NCBI GenBank assembly: GCA_020853885.1
Contig: JADYXZ010000019.1
Coordinates: 620,001 to 684,000 of the forward strand
Source of the DNA: Bradyrhizobiaceae bacterium
GTDB lineage: Bacteria; Pseudomonadota; Alphaproteobacteria; Rhizobiales; Xanthobacteraceae
Length of the DNA stretch: 64,000 nucleotides
Direction: 5' to 3'
The notes under the pieces were generated by a model. The model saw only the letters and a program-made list of their open reading frames with translations. It was not told the DNA's origin and made no database searches. The translations under genes and the position numbers were made by a program. This document shows, piece by piece, positions 56,862 through 64,000 of this stretch (position 1 is its first letter; each line of letters begins with the position of its first letter).

Positions 56862-58666
56862 CGCTTGCCTTCCCGCCACCAGGTCTCGACCGGCGACCCG
56901 TAAAGCGAAACCTGCTTCGGCCGCTCGATGCCGGGCCAGCGCGCGATCCATTGCTCCGGCAGGTGAAAGAGCGGCAGCACATAGAGCCCGGAGATCAGCG
57001 CGCGATCGAGCGCCCGCACGGCGGCAACGAAGTCTTGGCGCTGCCGGGCCGCCAGCAGCGCGGCGATCATCGCATCGACGGCGGGGCTTTTTGCGCCCAT
57101 GTAATTGCGCGTGCCGGGCACGTCGGCGCTGTCCGACCCGAAATAGAACGCCTGCTCGTTGCCGGGCGACAGCGATTGCTGCCAGATGTACGGCATCACG
57201 TCGAAGTCGTAGTTCTGCCGCCGCCGCTCGAACTGCGCGCCGTCAACGAAGCGGATGCCGGCTGCGATCCCCGCGCGCCGCAACATGCTGGAATAGGCGA
57301 GGGCGAGCCGTTCCTCGTCCCGCGTGGCGACCATGATCTCGAACGCGAAGGGCTCGCCGGAGGGACTGACCAACGTACCGTTACGGAGCGCGTAGCCGGC
57401 CGCGCCGAGAAGCTCCAGCGCGCGCTTCAGGCGCGCACGGTCGCGCCCGGAGCCGTCGGAAACCGGCGGCTCATACCTTCCTTCCATCACATCGCCGCGT
57501 ATCTCGTCCCTGAACGGCGCGAGCAGATCGCGCTCGCGCGCATCCGCCGGGCGACCCCGCGCCGAGAGCTCGGAGCCCTCGAAGAAACTCGCCGTGCGCT
57601 GATAGGCACCGTAAAAAAGATTTGCGTTCGCCCACTCGAAATCGAACAGCTCGATCAGTGCCTCGCGAACGCGGGCATCGGCGAACGGCGGCCGCCGCGC
57701 ATTGAACACGAACGCCTGCATCGGCTTTGGCTGTCCGCTGGCGATGCCCTCGCGGATCAGCCCCTGCGAGCGCGCCGCGGGAAAATTGTACTGCGTCGCC
57801 CAGCGTCCCGGATCGGTCTCGAAACGCACGTCGTACAATCCGCGCTTGAAGGCCTCGAACCATGTGTTGCCGTCGCGATAGAAATCGAACCGTAGCTCAT
57901 CGAAGTTGTAGTGACCGCGATTGACCGCAAGCTCCCGTCCCCAATAGTTTGGGTCGCGCTTCAGGAGCACGCTTTCTCCCGGTTTGATCTCCGCCACGCG
58001 ATAGGGCCCGCTGCCGATCGGCGCCTGCAGCGTCGTCTCCTCGAACTTCTCCGCATCGATTGCATGGCGCGGCAACACGGGCATCAGCCCGAGGATCAGC
58101 GGCAGCTCCCGGTCGCGCTCGCTGCCGAAATCGAACCGCACGGTCCGCTCGCCGGTCTTCTCCGCCTTCGCGACCTTCGAGTAATAACCGCGGTGATTGG
58201 GCCGCCCCTTGTCCCGCAATAGCTGCCAGGAGAACAGCACGTCTTCGGCCGTGACCGGCCTGCCGTCGGAAAACCGCGCCCGCGGATCGAGATGGAACGC
58301 GACGTAGGTCCGCTCCGCGTCGGTCTCGACGCTCTCGGCGATCAGTCCATAGAGCGTGAACGGTTCGTCGTTTCCGCGCGCCAGCAGGCTCTCGATGACA
58401 TAGCCCCGCACATACTGGAAAGCGTTGCCGCGCACGATCATCGGGTTGAGGCTGTCGAAGCTGCCCGTCATTGCCTGCGTCAGCCGGCCGCCTTTCGGCG
58501 GGTCCGGATTGGCGTACCGGAAATGCGAGAAGCCGGGCGGGTAGGCCGGCTCGCCGTGCATTGCGATGGCATGTCGCGGCTCGCCGGCGCCGGCTGTGGC
58601 CGCGGCAAGGCCGAGCAGGACCGAGACCGCAATCAGCGCGGGAGAACGGGCAAGACGTCGTCTCAT
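56858..58666 (-). CDS. ABC transporter periplasmic peptide-binding protein (SBP family 5, YejA-like)
   Basis: A 602-residue exported binding protein. The signal peptide is ALIAVSVLLGLAAATAGAG (about 9-28). The mature part starts AIAMHGEPAYPPGFSHFRYA and PKGGRLTQAMTGSFDSLNPM, a pattern typical of the YejA/oligopeptide family, with FHLDPRARFSDGRPVTAEDV and GSGPYRVAEIKPGESVLLKR following. It would deliver peptides or microcin-like compounds to a permease; no permease or ATPase genes are adjacent, so its partners must be elsewhere. ATG 58666 is chosen as it starts the signal peptide. First gene of a three-gene operon. Confidence 0.9.
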   Translation of the reverse strand: MRRRLARSPALIAVSVLLGLAAATAGAGEPRHAIAMHGEPAYPPGFSHFRYANPDPPKGGRLTQAMTGSFDSLNPMIVRGNAFQYVRGYVIESLLARGNDEPFTLYGLIAESVETDAERTYVAFHLDPRARFSDGRPVTAEDVLFSWQLLRDKGRPNHRGYYSKVAKAEKTGERTVRFDFGSERDRELPLILGLMPVLPRHAIDAEKFEETTLQAPIGSGPYRVAEIKPGESVLLKRDPNYWGRELAVNRGHYNFDELRFDFYRDGNTWFEAFKRGLYDVRFETDPGRWATQYNFPAARSQGLIREGIASGQPKPMQAFVFNARRPPFADARVREALIELFDFEWANANLFYGAYQRTASFFEGSELSARGRPADARERDLLAPFRDEIRGDVMEGRYEPPVSDGSGRDRARLKRALELLGAAGYALRNGTLVSPSGEPFAFEIMVATRDEERLALAYSSMLRRAGIAAGIRFVDGAQFERRRQNYDFDVMPYIWQQSLSPGNEQAFYFGSDSADVPGTRNYMGAKSPAVDAMIAALLAARQRQDFVAAVRALDRALISGLYVLPLFHLPEQWIARWPGIERPKQVSLYGSPVETWWREGKR

Positions 58667-58903
58667 CGCGGGCGCATCCTCGCTTGCGGCTGCTCCTCCG
58701 CCCTCTGGACCTCGGCGAATCAAGTGATAACTTGCCGCTCCAACAATAGCATGGCCGCGTTCCGGAGCGCCCTCCGGGCCACGGTCTTGCCGCATTTGGC
58801 GCTGACACCGCCGCCATCCGAACGCTTTGACATGTCAATTTTCCGGTGTGTGCGGGGGCGCACATCCGGTTTCCACCACAGCCCGAGGACGGGGGGACCA
58901 AGC

Positions 58904-59587
58904 ATGATTTTTCGTTTCAACATCGCCTTTGCCTGCGCTGCCGGCCTGATCGCGGCAATGATCGCGGCAGGCAGCGGCACCGACGCGATGGCGCAGGCGA
59001 AGGACAAGGGAGCGCCGGCGCCGGCGGCCAAGGGGCAAACCGGTGCACCGCCCGCCCAGCAACCGCAGCAAGCAGTCGCCATTCCCTCGCCCTGGACCAA
59101 GATCTGCAACAAGGACCCGCAGGCGAACAAGGAAGTCTGCCTTGTCGCGCAGGATATCCGTGCCGAGACCGGGCAGTTCCTCGCCTCTGTCGCCGTCCGC
59201 GAAGTCGAGGGCGAGCCGAAGAAGCAGTTCATCATCGCCGTGCCGCCCGGCATGCAGTTGCAGCCCGGCATGCGTGTCGTGATCGACAAGAACGAGCCGT
59301 TGCCGGCGCGCTATTCGATCTGTTTCCCCAACGCCTGCTACGGCGACATGGACGTCGACGGCAAGTTCGTCGACGTCATGAAGAAGGGGCAGGCGCTCAC
59401 GGTGCAGGCGATCAACCAGGTCGGCCGCACGGTGAATTTCACGCTGGTGCTCAAGGATTTCGGCAAGGCCTATGACGGCCCGGCGGTCGATCCGAAGGAG
59501 ATCGAAGCGCAGCAGCAGAAATTGCGCGAGGGCATGCAGAAGCAGGCCGATGAAGTCTTGAAGCGTCTCGAGACGCAGAAGAAGTAA
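58904..59587 (+). CDS. Invasion-associated locus B (IalB) family protein
   Basis: A 227-residue exported protein: a signal peptide (FACAAGLIAAMIAAGSGTDAMA, about 8-29), an Ala/Pro/Gln-rich linker, then the IalB domain (about 62-190: PSPWTKICNKDPQANKEVCL, IIAVPPGMQLQPGMRVVIDK, SICFPNACYGDMDVDGKFV). Two cysteine pairs suggest periplasmic disulfides. A charged coiled-coil tail rich in Lys, Glu and Gln ends it. IalB was named in Bartonella erythrocyte invasion but is widespread in non-invasive alphaproteobacteria, so no virulence role is implied. A strong terminator follows. Confidence 0.9.
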   Translation: MIFRFNIAFACAAGLIAAMIAAGSGTDAMAQAKDKGAPAPAAKGQTGAPPAQQPQQAVAIPSPWTKICNKDPQANKEVCLVAQDIRAETGQFLASVAVREVEGEPKKQFIIAVPPGMQLQPGMRVVIDKNEPLPARYSICFPNACYGDMDVDGKFVDVMKKGQALTVQAINQVGRTVNFTLVLKDFGKAYDGPAVDPKEIEAQQQKLREGMQKQADEVLKRLETQKK

Positions 59588-59610
59588 GCCGCGAGTTTCA
59601 GAAAACGAAA

Positions 59611-59638
59611 ACGGCGCGCAACAGCGCGCCGTTTTTTT
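59611..59638. terminator. Strong rho-independent terminator between ialB and hspQ
   Basis: ACGGCGCGC-AACA-GCGCGCCGT followed by seven Ts on the plus strand; AAAA precedes it, so it also ends with Ts on the minus strand. It separates convergent genes and probably stops transcription both ways. Confidence 0.92.
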
Positions 59639-59655
59639 ATTCGGGATGCGTGCGC

Positions 59656-59985
59656 TCAGTGAATGCGCTGGTGGCGCACCCGGTAGCTGCCTGATTCATC
59701 CGCCGTGAAACGTTCCTCGATCTCCGGATGGCGCAGCGGCTCATCGGACGTATCGGGGATCAGATTCTGCTCGGAAACATAGGCGATGTATTCCGACTCC
59801 GCATTCTCCGCGAGCAGATGATAGAACGGCTGGTCCTTGTTGGGCCGCATCTCCGCGGGGATGGATTCGTACCATTCGTCCGTGTTGCTGAAGATCGGAT
59901 CGACGTCGAACACCACGCCGCGAAACGGAAATACGCGGTGGCGGACGACCTGGCCGATACTGAACTTCGCCTGACGGTGTTTCAT
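59656..59985 (-). CDS. hspQ: Heat shock protein HspQ
   Basis: A 109-residue protein with the HspQ/YccV hemimethylated-DNA-binding-like domain: KFSIGQVVRHRVFPFRGVVF, then DPIFSNTDEWYESIP, then DQPFYHLLAENAESEYIAYV and SEQNLIPD. HspQ was described in E. coli as a heat-inducible factor that specifies Lon substrates. No heat-shock promoter was identified upstream. Highly conserved and complete. Confidence 0.93.
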   Translation of the reverse strand: MKHRQAKFSIGQVVRHRVFPFRGVVFDVDPIFSNTDEWYESIPAEMRPNKDQPFYHLLAENAESEYIAYVSEQNLIPDTSDEPLRHPEIEERFTADESGSYRVRHQRIH

Positions 59986-60058
59986 GGTTCGATACGCGGA
60001 CTCACGATGACGGTATTTTCGCGGCCCGTCGGACGCGCGTCAATCGGCCGTCCCTACG

Positions 60059-61096
60059 CTAGAAACCGTATAGCTTTGCGCGCTCCGGGTCTTTGGCCGC
60101 GACAATTCGCGCACGGTCGACCATGACCTTGGCCTGCCGCCAGGTGGCGTCGTCCTGCATTTTACCGTCGATCATGACCGCGCCCGAGCCGTCCGGCATG
60201 GACTCGAGAATGCGCTTTGCGAATGCAACCTCCGCGGGATCGGGACTGAAGACTCGCTTGGCGATCTCGATCTGTTCCGGATACAGCGACCACGCACCCA
60301 CGCATCCCTGCACGAACGCCGAGCGGAACTGCGCCTCGCAGCCATCCGGGTCGTTGAAATCCCCGAACGGTCCCCAGAACGGCTTGATGCCGTTCGCCAC
60401 GCACGCATCGACCATGCGGCCCAGCGAATAGTGCCAAAGATCCTGTTGATAAGATGCGCGGTTCCCCGGTCCGGGGTCCGCCATGACCTTGTAGTCGGGG
60501 TGGCCGCCGCCGACGCGCGTCGTTTTCATCGCGCGCGAAGCGGCAAGGTCGGCGGGGCCGAGGCTCATGCCGTGCAGCCGCGGCGACGATGCCGCAATCG
60601 CCTCCACATTCGTCACGCCTTCGGCCGTCTCCAGAATGCAGTGGATCAGGATCGGATGGGTGAGGGCGTGCTTTGCCTCGAGCTGCGCCAGCAGCCGGTC
60701 CAGATAGTGAATGTCCCACGGCCCGTCGACCTTGGGCAGCATGATGACGTCGAGCTGCTCGCCGACCTCGGCGACGATTTCCGTGATTTCGTCGAGCGCC
60801 CAGGGCGTCGACAGCGCGTTGATGCGGACCCAAAGCTCGGTCGAGCCGAAATCGACCGAACGCCCCATCTCGATGAATCCCTCGCGCGCGGCCGCCTTGG
60901 ACTCGACCGGAACGCCGTCTTCCAGATTGCCGAGCAGGACATCCACCTTGCGGACGAGCTCGGGCACGCGCGATCGCAGCTTTTCGTTGTGCGCGGGGAT
61001 GAAGTGGATCATGCGCTCGAGCCGCACCGGCAGTTCCCGGAACGGCTCCGGCGCTCCGATGGCGAGCGGCTTGAAAAAATTGCGGGGGAGGGTCAT
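60059..61096 (-). CDS. mcl1: Malyl-CoA / beta-methylmalyl-CoA lyase (HpcH/HpaI family)
   Basis: A 345-residue TIM-barrel CoA lyase. Motifs include [40 protein letters not shown] (acidic metal-site residues), [40 protein letters not shown] and [20 protein letters not shown]. These fit the L-malyl-CoA/beta-methylmalyl-CoA lyase (Mcl1) type that splits malyl-CoA to glyoxylate and acetyl-CoA, as in the ethylmalonyl-CoA pathway or serine-cycle metabolism. No pathway partners are adjacent. ATG 61096 begins the family sequence. Confidence 0.85.
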   Translation of the reverse strand: MTLPRNFFKPLAIGAPEPFRELPVRLERMIHFIPAHNEKLRSRVPELVRKVDVLLGNLEDGVPVESKAAAREGFIEMGRSVDFGSTELWVRINALSTPWALDEITEIVAEVGEQLDVIMLPKVDGPWDIHYLDRLLAQLEAKHALTHPILIHCILETAEGVTNVEAIAASSPRLHGMSLGPADLAASRAMKTTRVGGGHPDYKVMADPGPGNRASYQQDLWHYSLGRMVDACVANGIKPFWGPFGDFNDPDGCEAQFRSAFVQGCVGAWSLYPEQIEIAKRVFSPDPAEVAFAKRILESMPDGSGAVMIDGKMQDDATWRQAKVMVDRARIVAAKDPERAKLYGF

Positions 61097-61233
61097 GGGC
61101 GGGATTCCGATGGCCCTTTCTACCCGACGGTGGCGCGACCGCATAGCGGGCATGCGGCATTGGTGGGCACGAAACGACGCGATCCGCTATATGGGCTTAC
61201 CGCCGATTTTCTCCACCAGAAATTGCCGCCCCG

Positions 61234-62196
61234 ATGGCCGACGTTCTCAGCCTTGCCCTGCCGTTTTTCGGATTGATCGTCCTTGGATTTGTCAGCGGCC
61301 GGATCGTCAAGCTGCCCGAGAGCGGACTTGCCTGGCTGAATTTTTTCATTCTCTACATCGCGCTGCCGCCGCTCTTCTTCCAGCTCGTTTCGCGCACGCC
61401 GTTCGAGCAACTGGCGAACCCCCGCTTTGTGCTCGCCACCACATCGGCGACCGCGATCACCTTCGCGCTCGCCCTCGGCGTCGGGATATGGCTTCGCCGC
61501 GGCAACCTGCCGGAAGCCACGATCGCCGGCATCGTCGGCGCCTACGCAAATATCGGCTACATGGGACCGGGGCTGACGCTGGCGGCGTTCGGGACGGCGG
61601 CGGCCGTGCCGACGGCATTGATCTTCACCTTCGATTCCACGTTCTTCTTCGCGGCAGTGCCGTTTCTCATGGCGCTCTCGGGCGTCGAACGGAAAAGCAA
61701 GCTCGCGACCGCGCTCACCGTCGTGCAACGGGTGCTCACGCATCCGTTCATCGTCGCCACGATTATCGGTGTCTTCTTCGCGTGGCTGGAGATGCGGCCG
61801 CCGGCATGGATCGACAAGCTGCTCGACTATCTGGCCAATGCCGCCGCGCCCTGCGCGCTCTTCACGCTCGGCGTCACTGTGGCCCTGCGGCCGCTCAAAC
61901 GCGTTCCCGACGAGATTCCGATCCTCGTCGGAATGAAGCTGTTCATCCACCCGCTGATCGCGTGGCTGATCCTGTCGGCCTTCGGCGGATTCGATCCCGT
62001 CTGGGTTTACACGGCGGTGCTCATGGCCGCGCTGCCGCCGGCCCTGAACGCCTACATCATGGCCCGGCAGTACGACGCATATATCGCGCATGCCTCAGGC
62101 GGCATCCTCGTCGGCACGATTGCGTCGATCGTCACGGTTACCGGGCTGCTCTACCTCATTCAGCACGGCATCCTTGCGCCCGGCGCCTTCAACTGA
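61234..62196 (+). CDS. AEC-family transporter
   Basis: A 320-residue protein with about ten membrane helices in two five-helix halves: FFGLIVLGFVSGRIVKLP and LAWLNFFILYIALPPLFFQL (first), AAAPCALFTLGVTVAL and FIHPLIAWLILSAFGGFDP (second). The N-rich GAYANIGYMGPGL and ALPPALNAYIMARQYD match the crossover region. The family is named after plant auxin efflux carriers, but bacterial members usually export or import organic acids such as malate. Not linked here to any substrate gene. Confidence 0.9.
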   Translation: MADVLSLALPFFGLIVLGFVSGRIVKLPESGLAWLNFFILYIALPPLFFQLVSRTPFEQLANPRFVLATTSATAITFALALGVGIWLRRGNLPEATIAGIVGAYANIGYMGPGLTLAAFGTAAAVPTALIFTFDSTFFFAAVPFLMALSGVERKSKLATALTVVQRVLTHPFIVATIIGVFFAWLEMRPPAWIDKLLDYLANAAAPCALFTLGVTVALRPLKRVPDEIPILVGMKLFIHPLIAWLILSAFGGFDPVWVYTAVLMAALPPALNAYIMARQYDAYIAHASGGILVGTIASIVTVTGLLYLIQHGILAPGAFN

Positions 62197-62204
62197 AGCG
62201 GGCC

Positions 62205-63413
62205 CTAAAGCGCCTCGCCGCGGGCGAGACGCGGCGCCGTCTCGTCGCCCGGGCCGAGCCCCTGCTGCATCAGCGCACGGCGAAGGAAGCCCACGCGGCT
62301 CACGAGATCGAGGCTGACGCCGCGCAGCGCATGCACCGGCAGAATATCCGACAGCAGCGAACGGTTCATCGCCTCCACCGCAATCGCCCGCGACTGAACG
62401 TCGGGCCGGCGGCGCGCCTCGAAGTCGTCGAGCACGAAAGCGCCGCCCACATCGTCGCCCGTATGCCGGGCGTCGGCAACGAACTCGGCGATGGTGGCCG
62501 CATCGCGGATGCCGAGATTCAATCCCTGCGCGCCGATCGGCGGGAGCAGGTGCCCGGCTTCGCCGATCAGCGCGATCCGCTGCGAGGCGAACGTGCGCGC
62601 CAGCTCGATCGACAACGGGAAGCGTCCACGCGCCCCGTCCACTTCCATGCGCCCAAGAATGGAGTAGGCGCGCCGCTCGATCTCGCGGGAAAGATCATCA
62701 TCGTCGCGGGCCATGAGATCGTCGGCTTCGTCCGGCGTAACGACGCAAACGAGACTGGAACGGTTGCCCGGCAGCGGCACCAGCGTGAACGGGCCGCTCT
62801 CAGTATGAAACTCCGTCGACACATCCTGATGCGGCCGCGCGTGGCGAAGGTTGAGCGCAAGCGCGACCTGCGGGAATTCGCGCCGGCTCATGGAAATGCC
62901 GGCCGCCTTGCGGCAGATCGAATGCCGGCCGTCGGCCGCGGCGACAAGCGCAACACGCTCTTCATGCGCACCGGCTCGCAGCGCCACGCCGTCGGCGTCC
63001 GGGGAGACCGCATCGACGCCGGCTTCGATGATGCGAAGACCGGCGCAAGTCCCGGCCGCCGCCCGCAGCGCGCCGCGCAGGATCTCGTTCTCGATATTGT
63101 AGCCGAACGCTTCCAGCCCAAGCTCGCCGCAGTCGAACGTCACCTCCGGCGCACGAATCAATCGCCGAGTCGCGTCCACGATGCGAAGCCGGCGAAGCGG
63201 GGCGGCATGCTGCGCAAGCGATCCCCAGACGCCGAGCGTTTCGAGCACCCGGAGCGAGCCATCGAGCAGCGCCGTGGTGCGCCTGTCCGCGCCGGGAGGA
63301 GGGGGCGCGAACAGCACCGTGCCTGCGCCCGATGACGCAAGCGCGAGCGCCGCGACGAGCCCGGACGGACCGCCCCCGACGACCGCGACTTCTGCTGTGT
63401 GTGCCTTGCCCAT
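62205..63413 (-). CDS. UbiH/UbiF-family FAD-dependent hydroxylase (ubiquinone biosynthesis)
   Basis: A 402-residue class A flavin monooxygenase. The FAD-binding motif is VAVVGGGPSGLVAAL at residues 9-23; the second FAD motif is ALIGEAGHLLPPIGAQGLNLGIRD (usually G-D-A-A-H; here G-E-A-G-H) at about 280-303, followed by ATIAEFV. The conserved middle DG motif is AAADGRHSICRKAAG. Members hydroxylate the ubiquinone ring; whether this is the C5, C6 or C1 enzyme cannot be told. It is divergent from pcs and convergent with the AEC transporter gene. Confidence 0.85.
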   Translation of the reverse strand: MGKAHTAEVAVVGGGPSGLVAALALASSGAGTVLFAPPPPGADRRTTALLDGSLRVLETLGVWGSLAQHAAPLRRLRIVDATRRLIRAPEVTFDCGELGLEAFGYNIENEILRGALRAAAGTCAGLRIIEAGVDAVSPDADGVALRAGAHEERVALVAAADGRHSICRKAAGISMSRREFPQVALALNLRHARPHQDVSTEFHTESGPFTLVPLPGNRSSLVCVVTPDEADDLMARDDDDLSREIERRAYSILGRMEVDGARGRFPLSIELARTFASQRIALIGEAGHLLPPIGAQGLNLGIRDAATIAEFVADARHTGDDVGGAFVLDDFEARRRPDVQSRAIAVEAMNRSLLSDILPVHALRGVSLDLVSRVGFLRRALMQQGLGPGDETAPRLARGEAL

Positions 63414-63494
63414 CGGATGCGCACTCTCCCGGTCAAACTAACGCGAACGCAAGCGTGAAAGGATGGGGTGTACCGGCGCAGGCCGCAATCGGCT

Positions 63495-63572
63495 AGGGTG
63501 CGATCGTTTCAGGTGGAAGCGCGAACGCTTCCACCTGAAACGTGAATCGCACCCTAAACTATTGAATAGGGT
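63495..63572. repeat. Full-length palindromic repeat upstream of pcs
   Basis: AGGGTGCGAT-CG-TTTCAGGTGGAAGCG-CGAA-CGCTTCCACCTGAAA-CGTGA-ATCGCACCCT (63495-63556 as nested arms) plus AAACTATTGAATAGGGT. The second half recurs at the mfd end (54615-54661, 46 of 47 identical). As RNA it would form a long, near-perfect stem. Confidence 0.9.
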
Positions 63573-63589
63573 GCCCCAGCGGACCGGAA

Positions 63590-64000
63590 ATGCAGACGCA
63601 AGCCAAAACCCCCGACACGCCGAAGCCCGCGAGCCGCGGCCGCCGCGCCGCGGCCTTTGGCGTCCACCTGTTCACGGCCGCGGGGGCCGCCGTTGCATTC
63701 CTCGCCCTCATTGCGGCCATCGCTGGCGAGTTCACCGCGATGTTCGCGCTACTTGGTGTCGCCCTCGTCATTGACGGCGTGGACGGCATGATCGCCCGCC
63801 GGCTGCAGGTCGCCGAGATCCTGCCGCGCTGGTCCGGCGATACGCTCGACCTCGTCGTCGACTACCTGACCTACGTGTTCGTGCCGGCGGTGGCGCTGGC
63901 GAGCGCCGGGCTCATGCCGCAGGTGCTCGCGATCCCCGCGGCCATTGCCATTCTGATTTCGAGCGCGATCTACTTCGCCGACAAACGCATGAAGACGGCC
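63590..64000 (+). CDS. pcs: Phosphatidylcholine synthase, truncated at window end
   Basis: First 137 codons of a CDP-alcohol phosphatidyltransferase that joins CDP-diacylglycerol and choline to make phosphatidylcholine, a hallmark of plant- and host-associated alphaproteobacteria. Visible are helices FGVHLFTAAGAAVAFLALIA and AMFALLGVALVIDG, then the active-site motif IDGVDGMIARR...GDTLDLVVDYLTY. The spacing of 12 residues between AR and G, longer than the usual 8, is the Pcs variant. The gene starts at 63590 (ATG), 18 bases after the repeat, and runs off the edge. Confidence 0.9.
   Translation, partial: MQTQAKTPDTPKPASRGRRAAAFGVHLFTAAGAAVAFLALIAAIAGEFTAMFALLGVALVIDGVDGMIARRLQVAEILPRWSGDTLDLVVDYLTYVFVPAVALASAGLMPQVLAIPAAIAILISSAIYFADKRMKTA

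Noticed and set aside
62194-62215. Possible third copy of the mfd/pcs repeat at the AEC gene end (GAAGCGGGCCCTAAAGCGC)
   Set aside because: Only scattered similarity to GAAGCGTGAATCGCACCCTAA; too weak to call a copy.

Overview
The window reads as chromosomal DNA of an alphaproteobacterium of the order Hyphomicrobiales (Rhizobiales), close to the Bradyrhizobium/Xanthobacteraceae side. Evidence: high GC throughout; the gene order uvrA, ssb, marC, gyrA, coaD, two cyclophilins, queA, tgt; a heme-uptake cluster of the Bradyrhizobium type (HmuP, HmuR, HmuTUV, an IsdG-like heme oxygenase, an Irr-box-like site); an alphaproteobacterial LexA box before ssb; a phosphatidylcholine synthase; and several families of short intergenic palindromes typical of this order. 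No phage, insertion sequence, integrase, rRNA or CRISPR array was seen.

Layout. 0-1.4 kb: a small accessory edge with a RelE/ParE-type toxin-antitoxin pair and a lower-GC protein carrying a HEPN-like RNxxxH motif. 1.35-4.4 kb: uvrA, with a palindromic element inside its reading frame. 4.6-8.8 kb: a DUF2076 protein, then Ku and LigD (non-homologous end joining). 9.1-16.8 kb: ssb, a GMC oxidoreductase, the radical-SAM heme enzyme HutW, an IpdC-type 2-keto acid decarboxylase, a CorC/HlyC-type CBS protein and MarC. 17-20.4 kb: gyrA and a secreted M15-like peptidase. 20.4-23.1 kb: an NsrR-like Rrf2 regulator divergent from a ferredoxin, a DUF59 Fe-S assembly factor, a DUF2249 protein and a histidine-rich membrane protein, with a near-perfect palindrome between them; this looks like a nitric-oxide or low-oxygen response unit. 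23.1-28.7 kb: a histidine phosphatase, a tiny secreted protein, coaD, two cyclophilins, queA and tgt. 28.8-35.8 kb: the heme uptake cluster, with tonB, heme oxygenase and hmuR leftward and hmuP-T-U-V rightward from one control region. 35.8-44.3 kb: REC-EAL protein, GST, tRNA-Lys, old yellow enzyme, M20 amidohydrolase, a GH17-like membrane protein, small membrane proteins and a SPOR-like protein. 44.5-54.6 kb: glmU, glmS, DUF502, recG, sdhE and mfd. 54.7-64 kb: DsbA-like protein, a degenerate acyl-CoA synthetase and a peptide-binding protein in one leftward operon; then IalB, HspQ, malyl-CoA lyase, an AEC transporter, a UbiH-like hydroxylase and the start of pcs.

How the parts fit. The window is rich in DNA repair: UvrA and Mfd (excision and transcription-coupled repair), RecG, SSB (apparently under LexA), and Ku/LigD. 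The heme block forms a complete route: TonB and HmuR at the outer membrane, HmuTUV through the inner membrane, heme opening by the IsdG-like enzyme, and possibly HutW as a second, anaerobic heme-opening enzyme. QueA and Tgt are sequential queuosine enzymes. GlmU and GlmS both feed UDP-GlcNAc synthesis.

The most notable signals are: palindromic repeats that contribute coding sequence to three genes (uvrA, queA, mfd); a Tgt in which three of four zinc ligands are replaced; a GH17-like protein lacking both catalytic glutamates; an acyl-CoA synthetase lacking its phosphate-binding loop; a DMT transporter that has lost most of its second half in frame; a hairpin that would hide the ribosome binding site of the GMC oxidoreductase; and a ferredoxin that may start at CTG beneath an NsrR-like operator. 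All calls come from reading the sequence and remembered family features; no database search was run.
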